A DNA stretch of 36,940 nt from Bacillota bacterium. Its GTDB lineage: Bacteria > Bacillota > Clostridia > Saccharofermentanales > Fastidiosipilaceae. The stretch's first letter is position 1. Every line of letters begins with the position of its first letter. Shown here piece by piece: positions 22,726-30,345 of this stretch. The translations under genes were made by a program, and so were the position numbers. The stretch is from the NCBI GenBank assembly GCA_030057555.1, contig JASGUU010000016.1:1-36940 (forward strand). The letters are read 5' to 3'. The notes under the pieces are model-generated. The model was not told the DNA's origin and searched no databases. It worked only from the letters and a program-made list of their open reading frames with translations.

Positions 22726-25627
22726 AGACAGCCTCCAATTGCTCTACCCTGCCCTGCTCCGAGCTGATGTCTGCCACGAAGGCGCGCAGGGTCTGTGTCC
22801 CGAGCTGGAGGTAGATCACAGCAGGGTTCCCGGGCGCCTCTCCGTCTGTGACGGTGGAGGGCAGAGTCGTGTCGAAGCCGGAGAGCACGCTTTCTGTGTC
22901 AAGCCCTGTAAGCGGAGCAATAAAATCATCAGCCGCTCGCTGCATGTCTCCGACCATCAAGCGCAGCCCGATGACACCGCCTTCGCCGATCATGCCGAAG
23001 AGGCGCTTCATGACTCGCGAAGGGGACTGGACTTGCATGATCGCGCGGATGCGGGATGTGATCGTGTTTGCGAAGTTTGCGGCGGCAGTTGCCAGCGCTC
23101 CCCTCCGGCTGTTCAAACCCGCGATTGCACCGTCTCCAATAGCTGCGCCCGCGCTTGTCGCGCTGCTTGTACCCGTGCGGAGGCCTCTCCCTACCTCTTC
23201 GCCCAGCTGCCGGCTCACCGTGTTCATGGCGTCCTTTTTCGCGTCGATTTCGGCGACTACTTCACTCAAGGTTTCCGCCGTGTAGCCCGGGATCGGTTCA
23301 ATCGCGTCCATCGCGAACTGAGCCGCGAGGTCATGCTTGTCCTGCCAGATTTGCGCGTGTTGTGCGAGCTCGTCATCCGTCATACGGTTGTACTCTTGGA
23401 TAAGTGAAGCGGCCTCTGGCCCCAGCTCTCGGAGCTGGTTGTAGACGTCTTCGCTCACACGGGTCTGCAACTCCTGCATGTTCGTAGCGTAGTTTCGGTA
23501 GCCTTCGATCTGCTGGATATTGAGTCGTGCGATCTCCGATGCCGTTGCCTTCCGGATGTCGACCTCCGTAGTTCCGAAGGCCTGCATCACGCGAAGGTTC
23601 TCCTGCGTGGCGGAGGTAACGTCGTTGTAGTACTGCTGCAGAACGCTAATATCGTGCTGCAGATCCTCCGCGCGCCGGTTCAGAAACGCTTGCAGATTGG
23701 CCTGCTGGGCCTCTCTCGCTGCGGCCTCGTCGCCCATGTAGAGCTTGGACTGCTCGTAGCGCGCCTGCTCCCGGTGCGAGAGATCCGCCCAGGTAACATC
23801 ATTTTCGACAGCAGCGGCGACAGCTGCCTGAGCAGACGCTGTGTTGCTCTCACGCGCAACTTCGAGGCTTTCATAGTCGCCCAGGAGCCGCCGCGTGATT
23901 TCAGCGTGTCTTTCCTGACGCGCTTCTTCCTGTGCTGTCAGATCATCGAGAGTGTTCTGGGCAATAGTCGAGTCTTCGACATACTTGGCCATAACGCCCT
24001 CAAGATAGGCCAGATCGACATTTCCGCGAAGCTCCTGCAGCTGCTTCTCGGCATCACTGACACCAAAAACTGCAAGTTCACCTGATTCATAAGCCTGGTT
24101 CACTCGCTCCTGAAGGGCCAGATACTCTTCATACGTGATGTTGAATCGGGCCAGCTCATCATCCCGCTTCTGCTCGGCCTTCATCAGCTGCTCGGTAGCC
24201 GTGATTTTCTGCTTGATATGATCCGCAAAGGCCGCATCGTCTGCCTCAGCGAGCTGCTTCTCGACGATGGCTCTCGTCTGGCGTTCGTACTGCCCGGTCA
24301 GGTCTTTTACGCGGTTGGTAACCTTGTCGATCTCGAGACCGAGCTCCGGGTAGAGCGCATTGAGCTCGCTCACAAGTTGACGCATCCGAGCCTGTTCTTC
24401 GTTGGTCAGACTCGTCTGATTGTTCAGCTGCTCAAGCTCTCTGTAGAGCTTATCCGCGGCTTCCTTCTGCGCGATAATGCGGGAGGTCGATGTCTCGTAG
24501 GCTTTGCTGGATTGCTCCGCTTCTTCACGAAGCTTACGCATGTTGTTCTTGGCGTTGTCCAGATTCCGGACAAAATCCCAAATTGCCTTACCTACGGCAA
24601 TTGCGGCCATTACAAGCGCGAACTTACCTGTTCCGCCGAGGGCGCCAGCAAGACCTGTCCCTGCCTCCTTCGCCAGATTGAGCCGGTTCTTCAGATTAGT
24701 GATCGTCTCACCGAGCTTGCCCACTACACTCATCGCAGGACCGATGCCAATGGCATACGCGCCAAACACATCGATAACAGACTGGGCGCTGTCGCTCAGT
24801 CCGCTGTACCAGTCCGCAGCACCCCTGACAGCCTCCGTCAGGCGCTGCATGCCGCCCAGGACGGGATTGAGGATCGGCTCACCGATCGCGGCCAGCATCT
24901 CCTGAAAGCTCTGCTTCAGGTTGCCCACCTGGTTCGCAAGCTCACCAGATTCGCGGGAAGCCTGGCCGGTTACTCCTGCCAGATCGTACATGGCCTGGGC
25001 ATACTCCAGACGCGCAAACTGCTTGTCCTTCTCACCTAGCTTGTCCCACTCAAGCCCGAGATCCTCCGCGGCCCAGCTCGCTAGCTGTGTCTCCTTGGCG
25101 AACAGGCCTATCGCCTCGCCGCCCTCGTAGTTGCCCTTGACGAAGCTGTTCAAGCTGCTCTGGGCAGACTCCATAGAGACATCGAAAAAAGCACCAGCAT
25201 CCGCGGCGAGGTTAACGGCGTCCGCCGCTCTCCCCATCGCCTCTTCCGTGCTCGCACCGAGGCCGCGGAACTGTGAGGTCAGGACCGTGTATGCCGGCTT
25301 GATCCGGTTCGGGAGCATTCCGAAATCCTCGGCCATCCGGTCGATCGACGTCTGCGCTGCTCCCTGCATATCCCCAAAGACCTGCTCGAACTGGGCGTCC
25401 ATTGCCTGCATCTCGCCAGCGGTCTCGACAGCCTTGGTCAGGAAAGCCACCAGAGGCGCCGTAAGAGCCACGGTCATCTTAGTCCCGGTGTTCTTCAGCG
25501 CCGTCGCGGACTCCTCCCAGGAGCGAACGAACTTCTCCTTCGCTTTTTCCGCTGCTCGGAAGGTGCTCGAATAGTTCAGATCTCTGGCTGTCAGAATCGC
25601 CTCAACACGCTCAGTCTGTGTTGCCAT
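22715..25627 (-). CDS. Tail tape measure protein
   Basis: This 970-aa protein is long, helical and alanine/glutamine-rich, with repeated coiled-coil stretches. Two hydrophobic regions occur around residues 285-345 (VIDVFGAYAIGIGPAMSVV and GKFALVMAAIAVGKAIWDF). The N-terminal part has the ASTEEAMGRAADAVNLAADAG and GEAIGLFAKETQLASWA pattern of TP901-type tape measures, and the C-terminal part has SPSRVMKRLFGMIGEGGVIGL, common to that family. It sets tail length and threads the tail tube. The ATG at 25627 follows AAGGAGG. It overlaps the frameshifted chaperone gene by 17 nt. Confidence 0.92.
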   Translation of the reverse strand: MATQTERVEAILTARDLNYSSTFRAAEKAKEKFVRSWEESATALKNTGTKMTVALTAPLVAFLTKAVETAGEMQAMDAQFEQVFGDMQGAAQTSIDRMAEDFGMLPNRIKPAYTVLTSQFRGLGASTEEAMGRAADAVNLAADAGAFFDVSMESAQSSLNSFVKGNYEGGEAIGLFAKETQLASWAAEDLGLEWDKLGEKDKQFARLEYAQAMYDLAGVTGQASRESGELANQVGNLKQSFQEMLAAIGEPILNPVLGGMQRLTEAVRGAADWYSGLSDSAQSVIDVFGAYAIGIGPAMSVVGKLGETITNLKNRLNLAKEAGTGLAGALGGTGKFALVMAAIAVGKAIWDFVRNLDNAKNNMRKLREEAEQSSKAYETSTSRIIAQKEAADKLYRELEQLNNQTSLTNEEQARMRQLVSELNALYPELGLEIDKVTNRVKDLTGQYERQTRAIVEKQLAEADDAAFADHIKQKITATEQLMKAEQKRDDELARFNITYEEYLALQERVNQAYESGELAVFGVSDAEKQLQELRGNVDLAYLEGVMAKYVEDSTIAQNTLDDLTAQEEARQERHAEITRRLLGDYESLEVARESNTASAQAAVAAAVENDVTWADLSHREQARYEQSKLYMGDEAAAREAQQANLQAFLNRRAEDLQHDISVLQQYYNDVTSATQENLRVMQAFGTTEVDIRKATASEIARLNIQQIEGYRNYATNMQELQTRVSEDVYNQLRELGPEAASLIQEYNRMTDDELAQHAQIWQDKHDLAAQFAMDAIEPIPGYTAETLSEVVAEIDAKKDAMNTVSRQLGEEVGRGLRTGTSSATSAGAAIGDGAIAGLNSRRGALATAAANFANTITSRIRAIMQVQSPSRVMKRLFGMIGEGGVIGLRLMVGDMQRAADDFIAPLTGLDTESVLSGFDTTLPSTVTDGEAPGNPAVIYLQLGTQTLRAFVADISSEQGRVEQLEAVYGV

Positions 25628-25940
25628 TCCTTGCCTCCTTCCGTCTGTGGTATTCGCGTACGCGCTTCGCGCGCTGCAGGAGGTCGTCATAGACCTCCGA
25701 GAGCATCCCTTCGCCCAGGACCTCCCTTTCGATCGCGCTAACGTCGATCAGGTCGTGCGGGGACTGGATGAGATATCGGTTGTTAGGACCGACCTGTCGG
25801 ACAGCGCGGCCGTAGAGAGCGGCAAAGGCGAGATCCTCCCGCCTGTCCGCTGTCCTGAGTCGGGCGGCCCGGAGCTGCAGCTCAAAATCGGCCCAGGGCA
25901 TTCGCCGCAGAACGGTGAGATCGGTCGAGACAACCCGCAA
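25611..25940 (-). CDS. Tail assembly chaperone, T-like part (probably made only by -1 frameshift)
   Basis: A 109-codon frame (first usable start a TTG at 25940) follows the G-like gene in the -1 frame and has no good ribosome site of its own. The same frame is open further upstream, back through QNDKRWVSSEEAYENLL to the heptamer at 26015-26021. So the natural product is probably a G-T fusion of about 250 aa (26362 to 25611 with one base reread). The content (MPWADFELQLRAARLRTADRREDLAFAALYG) is helical and arginine-rich, as in T domains, which contact the tape measure. The tape measure follows directly. Confidence 0.75.
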   Translation of the reverse strand: MRVVSTDLTVLRRMPWADFELQLRAARLRTADRREDLAFAALYGRAVRQVGPNNRYLIQSPHDLIDVSAIEREVLGEGMLSEVYDDLLQRAKRVREYHRRKEARNGNTD

Positions 25941-25948
25941 GCCTTGAA

Positions 25949-26362
25949 TCAGGAGGTTTTCGTAGGCCTCTTCTGACGAGACCCAGCGCTTGTCGTTTTG
26001 GGCGGCTCCAGCCTCCCCAAAGCTTCCGCGACGGGTGTGATTTCGTTTTTCATAAGCTTGGATGTCTCGTATAGCGACAAAAAACGCTCTCTCAAAGCCT
26101 CCAGATCCGTGTCTTCCGCTTCGAGATACGTATCAATCTCATCTTGCGTCGGCGGGATCTCCTCTGTGCAGGTCGCTGCCTGAATCACATCGGACAGAAC
26201 CAGAACATCGCCTGAATGCATGCTGAGATAGGTGTAAGACAGCCCCTGACCATACACCAGGCCGTCAGGGGTCTTCCGTTCAAACTTCTTGTCGAGCTCA
26301 CGGATAAAGGCAAGCCCGAAGCGCAGCGGGATTTCTCTCCCGCCGATACGTACACTATTCAT
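25949..26362 (-). CDS. Tail assembly chaperone, G-like
   Basis: This is a 137-aa protein (MNSVRIGGREIPLRFGLAF...) placed between the major tail protein and the tape measure, where lambda gpG-like chaperones sit. GGAGGAG precedes the ATG at 26362; a GTG at 26380 is less likely. Most ribosomes would end at the TGA at 25949-25951. A fraction is predicted to slip at TTTGGGG (codons TTG GGG, 26020-26015) and continue into the T-like frame. It binds and chaperones the tape measure during tail assembly (family knowledge). Confidence 0.82.
   Translation of the reverse strand: MNSVRIGGREIPLRFGLAFIRELDKKFERKTPDGLVYGQGLSYTYLSMHSGDVLVLSDVIQAATCTEEIPPTQDEIDTYLEAEDTDLEALRERFLSLYETSKLMKNEITPVAEALGRLEPPKTTSAGSRQKRPTKTS
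26015..26021 (-). promoter_or_regulatory. Predicted -1 ribosomal frameshift heptamer TTTGGGG
   Basis: The zero frame reads ..T TTG GGG at this site, fitting X XXY YYZ. After a -1 slip the A-site tRNA still pairs perfectly (GGG to GGG) and the P-site tRNA re-pairs TTG to TTT. The -1 frame downstream is open without interruption to the stop at 25611. A short GGCT/AGCC hairpin follows closely, but no strong pseudoknot was found. Confidence 0.7.
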
Positions 26363-26385
26363 TGCTCCTCCCTCCTGCACGTAGA

Positions 26386-26418
26386 AGCGGCGGCTCCCTT
26401 CGCCGGGAAGCCGCCGCT
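26386..26418. other. Strong 10-bp hairpin between major tail protein and chaperone genes
   Basis: AGCGGCGGCT (26386-26395) pairs perfectly with AGCCGCCGCT (26409-26418) around a 13-nt loop. There is no T-tract on either side, so it is more likely a partial terminator/attenuator or an RNA-end stabiliser. It would favour the abundant tail protein over the downstream chaperones and tape measure (inference). Confidence 0.6.
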
Positions 26419-26439
26419 ACGTAAATTCGGCCCTATTGT

Positions 26440-26943
26440 TTACGGCACCGGAGTGGTGTCTCGGAAGGCGTACATCGCCTCCTCCACTTCGGCATCGGAC
26501 AGAGTGGCGAAGCCTTCCTGGTAGGTCCCGTCGATGCTCATGGTCGTGCTGATGGTCTTGAAGGACCCAACATCGGACGGGGTGGACCAGCTGTTGAGCT
26601 GCCCCTGGGCGTACTTCGCGGCAAACTTGCCCGCGTTCTCGCCCGAGCCTTCCTGGTCGAGGTCAATTTCCCAAACCTCGAGCTTGTCTCCGTTCTTGAC
26701 AGACTCTTCGAGGAACGTGTTGACCTCGTCATAAGACGAAATAGCCTCAATGGACAGAGACACCTCGAGGCCACCGTCGGACGTGATGTTTCCATCCTTC
26801 GTCTGCGTGTTGTCGATCGTGCGGTTCATGTTCCAAGAGTGAGACGTCTGGAGCGCGAGCTTCAGAGCGCTCTTTGTCCCGGCGTCCGCCAGTCTCCGAA
26901 ACGCGAGAATGGACCGCTTACCTTTCTGCGGATTGCTGGCCAT
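26440..26943 (-). CDS. Major tail protein (TP901-1-like)
   Basis: This 167-aa soluble protein has a beta-rich pattern like tube proteins of Gram-positive siphophages: KLALQTSHSWNMNRTIDNTQTKDG, LEVSLSIEAISSYDE and DKLEVWEIDLD, ending in a flexible TTPVP tail. It is placed between the tail terminator and the tail chaperones, the standard location. The start codon lies 10 nt after the previous gene's stop with AAGGAGG upstream. It polymerises into the tail tube. Confidence 0.87.
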   Translation of the reverse strand: MASNPQKGKRSILAFRRLADAGTKSALKLALQTSHSWNMNRTIDNTQTKDGNITSDGGLEVSLSIEAISSYDEVNTFLEESVKNGDKLEVWEIDLDQEGSGENAGKFAAKYAQGQLNSWSTPSDVGSFKTISTTMSIDGTYQEGFATLSDAEVEEAMYAFRDTTPVP

Positions 26944-26953
26944 ATAGACCTCC

Positions 26954-27352
26954 TTAAAAAATGTTGTGGACGAGCGTAATCAAAGCTCGCCAAAGTCGGT
27001 TGTTTGTTGTCTGGTCCGGACGCAAGTCGATGCTGGACGCGCCTGAGTCCAGGTCAACCTGCAACCCATCCGGGAGCTCCAGAAGTTCGCCGGCCTTCAG
27101 AAAGAATTGACGTGCAAGGTCCGAGACAGCTCGACGATCCTTCTCACTTCCCCAGACGCTGATCATGGAGTAGCTCCGGCCCAGTAGACGGCTCTTCGTC
27201 GGCTGCAGCGTCAGCTGTACCGACCCGATCTGGATGTAGGGATAAGGTACGCCCTCAGGCGGAGCGTGTGTGTAGACGTTGGGGCTCAGCTCCAGAGCGA
27301 TGGTGTACAGCGCGTCGTAGACGGCCTGATCCGCTGCCCTTTGCGTACTCAT
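26954..27352 (-). CDS. Tail terminator/completion protein, DUF3168-like
   Basis: This 132-aa protein has the N-terminal helix AADQAVYDALYTIALELSPNVY, then YPYIQIGSVQLT and YSMISVWGSEKDRRAVSDLAR, and ends in a strand-rich segment WRALITLVHNIF. This order matches DUF3168 proteins that cap the tail tube. It overlaps the HK97 gp10-like gene by 4 nt, consistent with translational coupling. Confidence 0.78.
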   Translation of the reverse strand: MSTQRAADQAVYDALYTIALELSPNVYTHAPPEGVPYPYIQIGSVQLTLQPTKSRLLGRSYSMISVWGSEKDRRAVSDLARQFFLKAGELLELPDGLQVDLDSGASSIDLRPDQTTNNRLWRALITLVHNIF

Positions 27353-27690
27353 GACAGATCCAGTCTGGCCAGATCCGCCAGGAAGGGCTGTTCATGCTCA
27401 TAGAACGCAGGCCGCATGTAGGGCTGTGCCTCCATGAAGCGTGTTCCGTACTCGACATAGCCGGCGTAATCCGCATAGGCCTGAACGGCCCCGGTCATAC
27501 CGCCATCGAAGATTCGGATCTGGATGGAGCGCTTCAGGAAGCCCGTGTCCACAGGCACCTTCTCCACTGCCTTCCGGTGCACCTCAGCCGTGTGATACTG
27601 TACGACCTTCTTGACGGCCGCCAGACGCAACCGGCCATCTAGTGTTTTCGTCAAATCCTCAATGCCTTTCAGCTTGACCTCGACGATCAC
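27349..27690 (-). CDS. HK97 gp10-like head-tail/tail completion protein
   Basis: This 113-aa protein contains the HK97-gp10 signature: helix-rich N-terminus, EKVPVDTGFLKRSIQ, then YAGYVEYGTRFMEAQPYMRPAF. The VDTGxLKxSI and EYGT...PYMRPA elements are diagnostic. It acts in joining or completing the tail at the head-tail interface. It overlaps genes on both sides by 4 nt. Confidence 0.9.
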   Translation of the reverse strand: MIVEVKLKGIEDLTKTLDGRLRLAAVKKVVQYHTAEVHRKAVEKVPVDTGFLKRSIQIRIFDGGMTGAVQAYADYAGYVEYGTRFMEAQPYMRPAFYEHEQPFLADLARLDLS

Positions 27691-28001
27691 GGAGCACCTC
27701 CTCCCATTAGTTGTGTGGCAAGCACCGACGTTTTCCCGCGCCCGGTCCGGCTGGTTTCCGGCTTGTACTTCGCGCCCTGGAAGATCAGGTGATCCGCCTC
27801 CGGCATCGGCCCCGGGAAGATAATCCGCAGAGAGCGCGGGCTAATCTCCCCAAAGACCTGCACTTGCGTCGCCTCGTTCAGTTCGTGCACGTGGCACCAT
27901 TTCCCGACCGACGCGCTCTCGGGCCCCTCCCACTGACTGGTTTGCGGGTTGTATGTCGCATTGCCTTCCTGGACGAAGATGACCAGCTGATCAAATCGCA
28001 T
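27687..28001 (-). CDS. Head closure/head-tail joining protein
   Basis: This small 104-aa beta-rich protein (LVIFVQEGNATYNPQTSQWEG, LRIIFPGPMPEADHLIFQG, KYKPETSRTGRGKTSVLA) sits where head-closure proteins (SPP1 gp16/Phage_H_T_join type) are found, between the connector and the gp10-like gene. Sequence similarity alone is weak; synteny gives most of the support. Its start shares one base with the upstream stop. Confidence 0.68.
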   Translation of the reverse strand: MRFDQLVIFVQEGNATYNPQTSQWEGPESASVGKWCHVHELNEATQVQVFGEISPRSLRIIFPGPMPEADHLIFQGAKYKPETSRTGRGKTSVLATQLMGGGAP

Positions 28002-28390
28002 CAGTAGATCACCACCCTCCCGTACTTGCCTGCATGGTCCGCACCTTCCTGCGTAGCCACATAGGCATTCAGGTCCGGGAGAAAGTCGTCAAAGTCAGAG
28101 ACGGCGAAGGCCATCGAGTGTCCGTCCACCGCCTCCGAACTCATGCCCTCAGAGCCAATCCGATTGAAACGCCGGGCAGTAACTTCGTCCACGATCCAGG
28201 AGAGATCGGATGGAATCGCCGCGCCCGGCGGAAGGGCCGAAAGACCATAGCGCACCCGGACCTGACTCAGGAGCAGGCGCAATCGCGCCTCGGCATAGCC
28301 GACGATGAGCGAGATGAGATCATCCTTGCCGCTCTCGGTCTTGTCGCCCAGGAGCAGCAGGCGGAGATTCACCAGGCGTTCTGGGTCCAT
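28001..28390 (-). CDS. Phage head-tail connector (gp6/gp15-like)
   Basis: This 129-aa mostly helical protein starts MDPERLVNLRLLLLGDKTESGKD and continues ISLIVGYAEARLRLLL, a pattern seen in head-tail adaptor proteins (SPP1 gp15 / HK97 gp6). In these an N-terminal helix bundle docks on the portal. ARRFNRIGSEGMSSEAVDGHS is also common in this family. It is followed by the head-closure gene. Confidence 0.78.
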   Translation of the reverse strand: MDPERLVNLRLLLLGDKTESGKDDLISLIVGYAEARLRLLLSQVRVRYGLSALPPGAAIPSDLSWIVDEVTARRFNRIGSEGMSSEAVDGHSMAFAVSDFDDFLPDLNAYVATQEGADHAGKYGRVVIY

Positions 28391-28392
28391 GA

Positions 28393-28605
28393 TCAGCCCT
28401 CCTTCTTTCTCCTGGACGCGCGTCTCGGCACCGGTTTGGCCTGCTCAGGCTCAGGCTCAGACTCCGGCTTAATCTCTTCCATGATGAGTCCGAGCTCAAG
28501 CGCAAACTCGAGCTCGGACTCTGTCAGATCTGCTTCGGTCAGCCTGGTGCCGCGTGCGAAGTAACGCTGCGTCCGTTTGAGGTTAAACGGCTGCACTACG
28601 ATCAT
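28393..28605 (-). CDS. Small phage protein of unknown function
   Basis: This 70-aa protein starts MIVVQPFNLKRTQRYFARG, has an acidic middle (LTESELEFALELGLIMEE) and ends in a lysine/arginine-rich tail (PRRASRRKKEG). GGGAGGTGCTGA precedes the ATG. It lies between capsid and connector, where short proteins with basic tails occur in many siphophages, possibly a rho-N-like or head-decoration component. No family can be asserted. Confidence 0.6.
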   Translation of the reverse strand: MIVVQPFNLKRTQRYFARGTRLTEADLTESELEFALELGLIMEEIKPESEPEPEQAKPVPRRASRRKKEG

Positions 28606-28622
28606 TCAGCACCTCCCTGCCA

Positions 28623-29528
28623 TCAAGGAACCACGGTGGCCTTCAGGCTTGCGAACGCTTCATCCTTGAGGATCATGAAGCCGATGTCCATCGTTGCCCG
28701 CAGCGCGTGCATGTCCCGCTCGAAGAGATTGACAGGCTCACCGTCCGACCCTTTGATCGTGGTCAGCGTTGCATCGTTGGAGATGGCATAGTTGATGCCG
28801 TAGGGGATGCCGTAGTAGGCATAGTTGAAGTCACCCGCATAGAGCGTACCCTTCAGGAAGTCCGTGATGTCCTTGTGGACGTCGAACACCGGAACGCCAT
28901 CGAGGGTCTTCGCGCCACGGTCATAGACCCGCTCATTCAGGCCGTCGACATTACGGATCAGGCCGCGGAGGAGGCTGTTGTTCTGCACCTTCGAGATGTA
29001 GGCGTTCGGGACGAACCCCCCGTCGTTCAGCGCAGCCTCGAGCGCGTCGACCTTCTCCACCGTGATGTCGCCAGTGATAGCGCGGTCACCCGTCGCCGAC
29101 TCCTCGACGCTCTGCGTGTAGGGGTTGGCCACATTGCAGAATGTCGCAGCGTCAAAGGCCTTGTAGAAAGCCTCGGCGATGAGCGGACGCATCTTCGTGA
29201 AGAAGTCGCCGGCCTTGTAGTTCAGGTACTCTCGGGACACAGGGATGATGACACCGAGCTTGTGCGCATACATCTTCACCTTCGCCCAGGTGGCTTTCGA
29301 TGTCTGGATACGCTTACCCTCACCCACCCAGTAGGCGCCGGGCCCCTCGAGAAAGACGTCGAACTCCTTTTCCAGAGCGGACATCTCTTCATACTTCGCC
29401 AGCTGCATCATGAGAGAGTTGCTCATGACATCTTGGATGATCTCCTGGCCCTGCTGGACAGGCACACCACCTGTCAGGGTACTGAGCATCGCTGCATTTG
29501 CCGGCGTAAACGTTTCAGCTGTAGGCAT
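28623..29528 (-). CDS. Major capsid protein, HK97-fold
   Basis: This 301-aa protein has an HK97-type pattern: N-terminal arm (MPTAETFTPANAAMLSTL), EIIQDVMSNSLMMQLAKYEEM, then the E-loop region YWVGEGKRIQTSKATW and KLGVIIPVSREYLNYKAGDFF. P-domain and A-domain elements follow (LRGLIRNVDGLNERVYDRG, GTLYAGDFNYAYYGIPYGI). AAAGGTGA precedes the ATG, which lies 3 nt beyond the scaffold stop. There is no N-terminal delta domain, consistent with use of a separate scaffold. Confidence 0.9.
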   Translation of the reverse strand: MPTAETFTPANAAMLSTLTGGVPVQQGQEIIQDVMSNSLMMQLAKYEEMSALEKEFDVFLEGPGAYWVGEGKRIQTSKATWAKVKMYAHKLGVIIPVSREYLNYKAGDFFTKMRPLIAEAFYKAFDAATFCNVANPYTQSVEESATGDRAITGDITVEKVDALEAALNDGGFVPNAYISKVQNNSLLRGLIRNVDGLNERVYDRGAKTLDGVPVFDVHKDITDFLKGTLYAGDFNYAYYGIPYGINYAISNDATLTTIKGSDGEPVNLFERDMHALRATMDIGFMILKDEAFASLKATVVP

Positions 29529-29531
29529 GGT

Positions 29532-30083
29532 TTATTTCACCTTTCTGATTTCTCTCGCGAATTCAGCGAGGTCGCTGGTAGAGGTCTGGCCTGTTGCCGT
29601 TGCACTCACCAGCGGAGTGGTCTGTCTTGCCGAGGCTTTAATCGCCTCGTTGATCTGCTTGTCCCATTCGGCCTTGATGTCGGCCAGGACAGCCTCACAG
29701 GTCTCGCGCGTCGTGCCGGAGGCGAGGATCTCAGCAAAGGACAGGGGCAACCCCTGCTCCTGCAGCTTCCCTCTCAGATCGACCGTGAACTCACGGAGGT
29801 CCTGGGCAGCCTCTCGCTCTGCGATCGCCTTCTCGCGCTCGCTGAGCTGTCTGGTCGCCAGCTCCTCCGCCGAGAGCTTCGACTCCTCCTCCCACTTCGT
29901 GCGTGCCGTTGCGATCGCTTTCGCGACACGCTGGTCGAACACGCTCTGGTTCTTGGGGTCCTTCAGCACATCATCCAAAGTGGCTGGCTTTGCTGCCTGC
30001 TGCTCTGGTGCTGTCGAGTTAGCTCCCGTCTGTTCGGTGGTCTGTACCGTAGTTTCTGTGGTCTCTTTGTTCTCTTCCGACAT
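29532..30083 (-). CDS. Phage capsid scaffolding protein, DUF4355-like
   Basis: This is a 183-aa protein. The N-terminus is low-complexity and T/E/Q-rich (MSEENKETTETTVQTTEQTG). The middle is a charged coiled coil with WEEESKLSAEELATRQLSE and EREAAQDLREFTVDLRG. A short basic/hydrophobic C-terminus (LAEFAREIRKVK) probably contacts the capsid protein. This is the DUF4355 scaffold pattern. The ATG at 30083 follows AAGGGAGAG; an open frame continues upstream through repeats but lacks protein-like content. It directly precedes the capsid gene. Confidence 0.87.
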   Translation of the reverse strand: MSEENKETTETTVQTTEQTGANSTAPEQQAAKPATLDDVLKDPKNQSVFDQRVAKAIATARTKWEEESKLSAEELATRQLSEREKAIAEREAAQDLREFTVDLRGKLQEQGLPLSFAEILASGTTRETCEAVLADIKAEWDKQINEAIKASARQTTPLVSATATGQTSTSDLAEFAREIRKVK

Positions 30084-30096
30084 AACGCTCTCCCTT

Positions 30097-30177
30097 CCCC
30101 GCGATTCCTCTACGGCCCCGCGGATCCGCTTTATATTTCCGCCCCGCCGATTCCCCCCAAAAGGGCCCCGGCGATTC
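30097..30177. repeat. Four short GC-rich direct repeats upstream of the scaffold gene
   Basis: On the plus strand, CCCCGCGATTC (30097-30107), CCCCGCGGATCC (30116-30127), CCCCGCCGATTC (30142-30153) and CCCCGGCGATTC (30166-30177) share the consensus CCCCGSCGATTC, spaced 19-26 nt apart. They fall in the leader of the scaffold/capsid operon, just after the upstream terminator, and may be binding sites or RNA elements. Confidence 0.6.
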
Positions 30178-30248
30178 AGATGCAACAAAAGAGCCTTTTA
30201 ACGACATGCTCAGGTCGCAGGAGGTAGAAGCCCGGTATCCCGGGTAGT

Positions 30249-30294
30249 GGCCGATGCCAGACTCGAACTGGCGCTGGTGCACCTGCATCCGGCC
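30249..30294 (-). other. tRNA-like mini-element (acceptor stem and T-arm)
   Basis: On the minus strand the element has an acceptor-like 5' strand GGCCGGAT, then 14 nt including the palindrome GGTGCACC. A canonical T-arm follows, GCCAG-TTCGAGT-CTGGC (30256-30272), and then the 3' strand ATCGGCC. The 5' and 3' strands pair over 7 bp with one bulged G. D- and anticodon arms are missing, so it is not a functional tRNA. It lies just after a terminator and before the scaffold gene. Confidence 0.55.
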
Positions 30295-30297
30295 ATG

Positions 30298-30320
30298 AAA
30301 AAACCGCCCGAAGGCGGTCT
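30298..30320 (-). terminator. Intrinsic terminator between head-assembly and scaffold/capsid genes
   Basis: Read on the minus strand, ACCGCC (30313-30318) pairs with GGCGGT (30303-30308) around a TTCG tetraloop, followed by TTTTTT (30298-30303). It separates the terminase/portal/minor-head transcript from the scaffold/capsid leader. Confidence 0.9.
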
Positions 30321-30345
30321 TTTGTGTGTTTGAAAGCCTAGCCTT

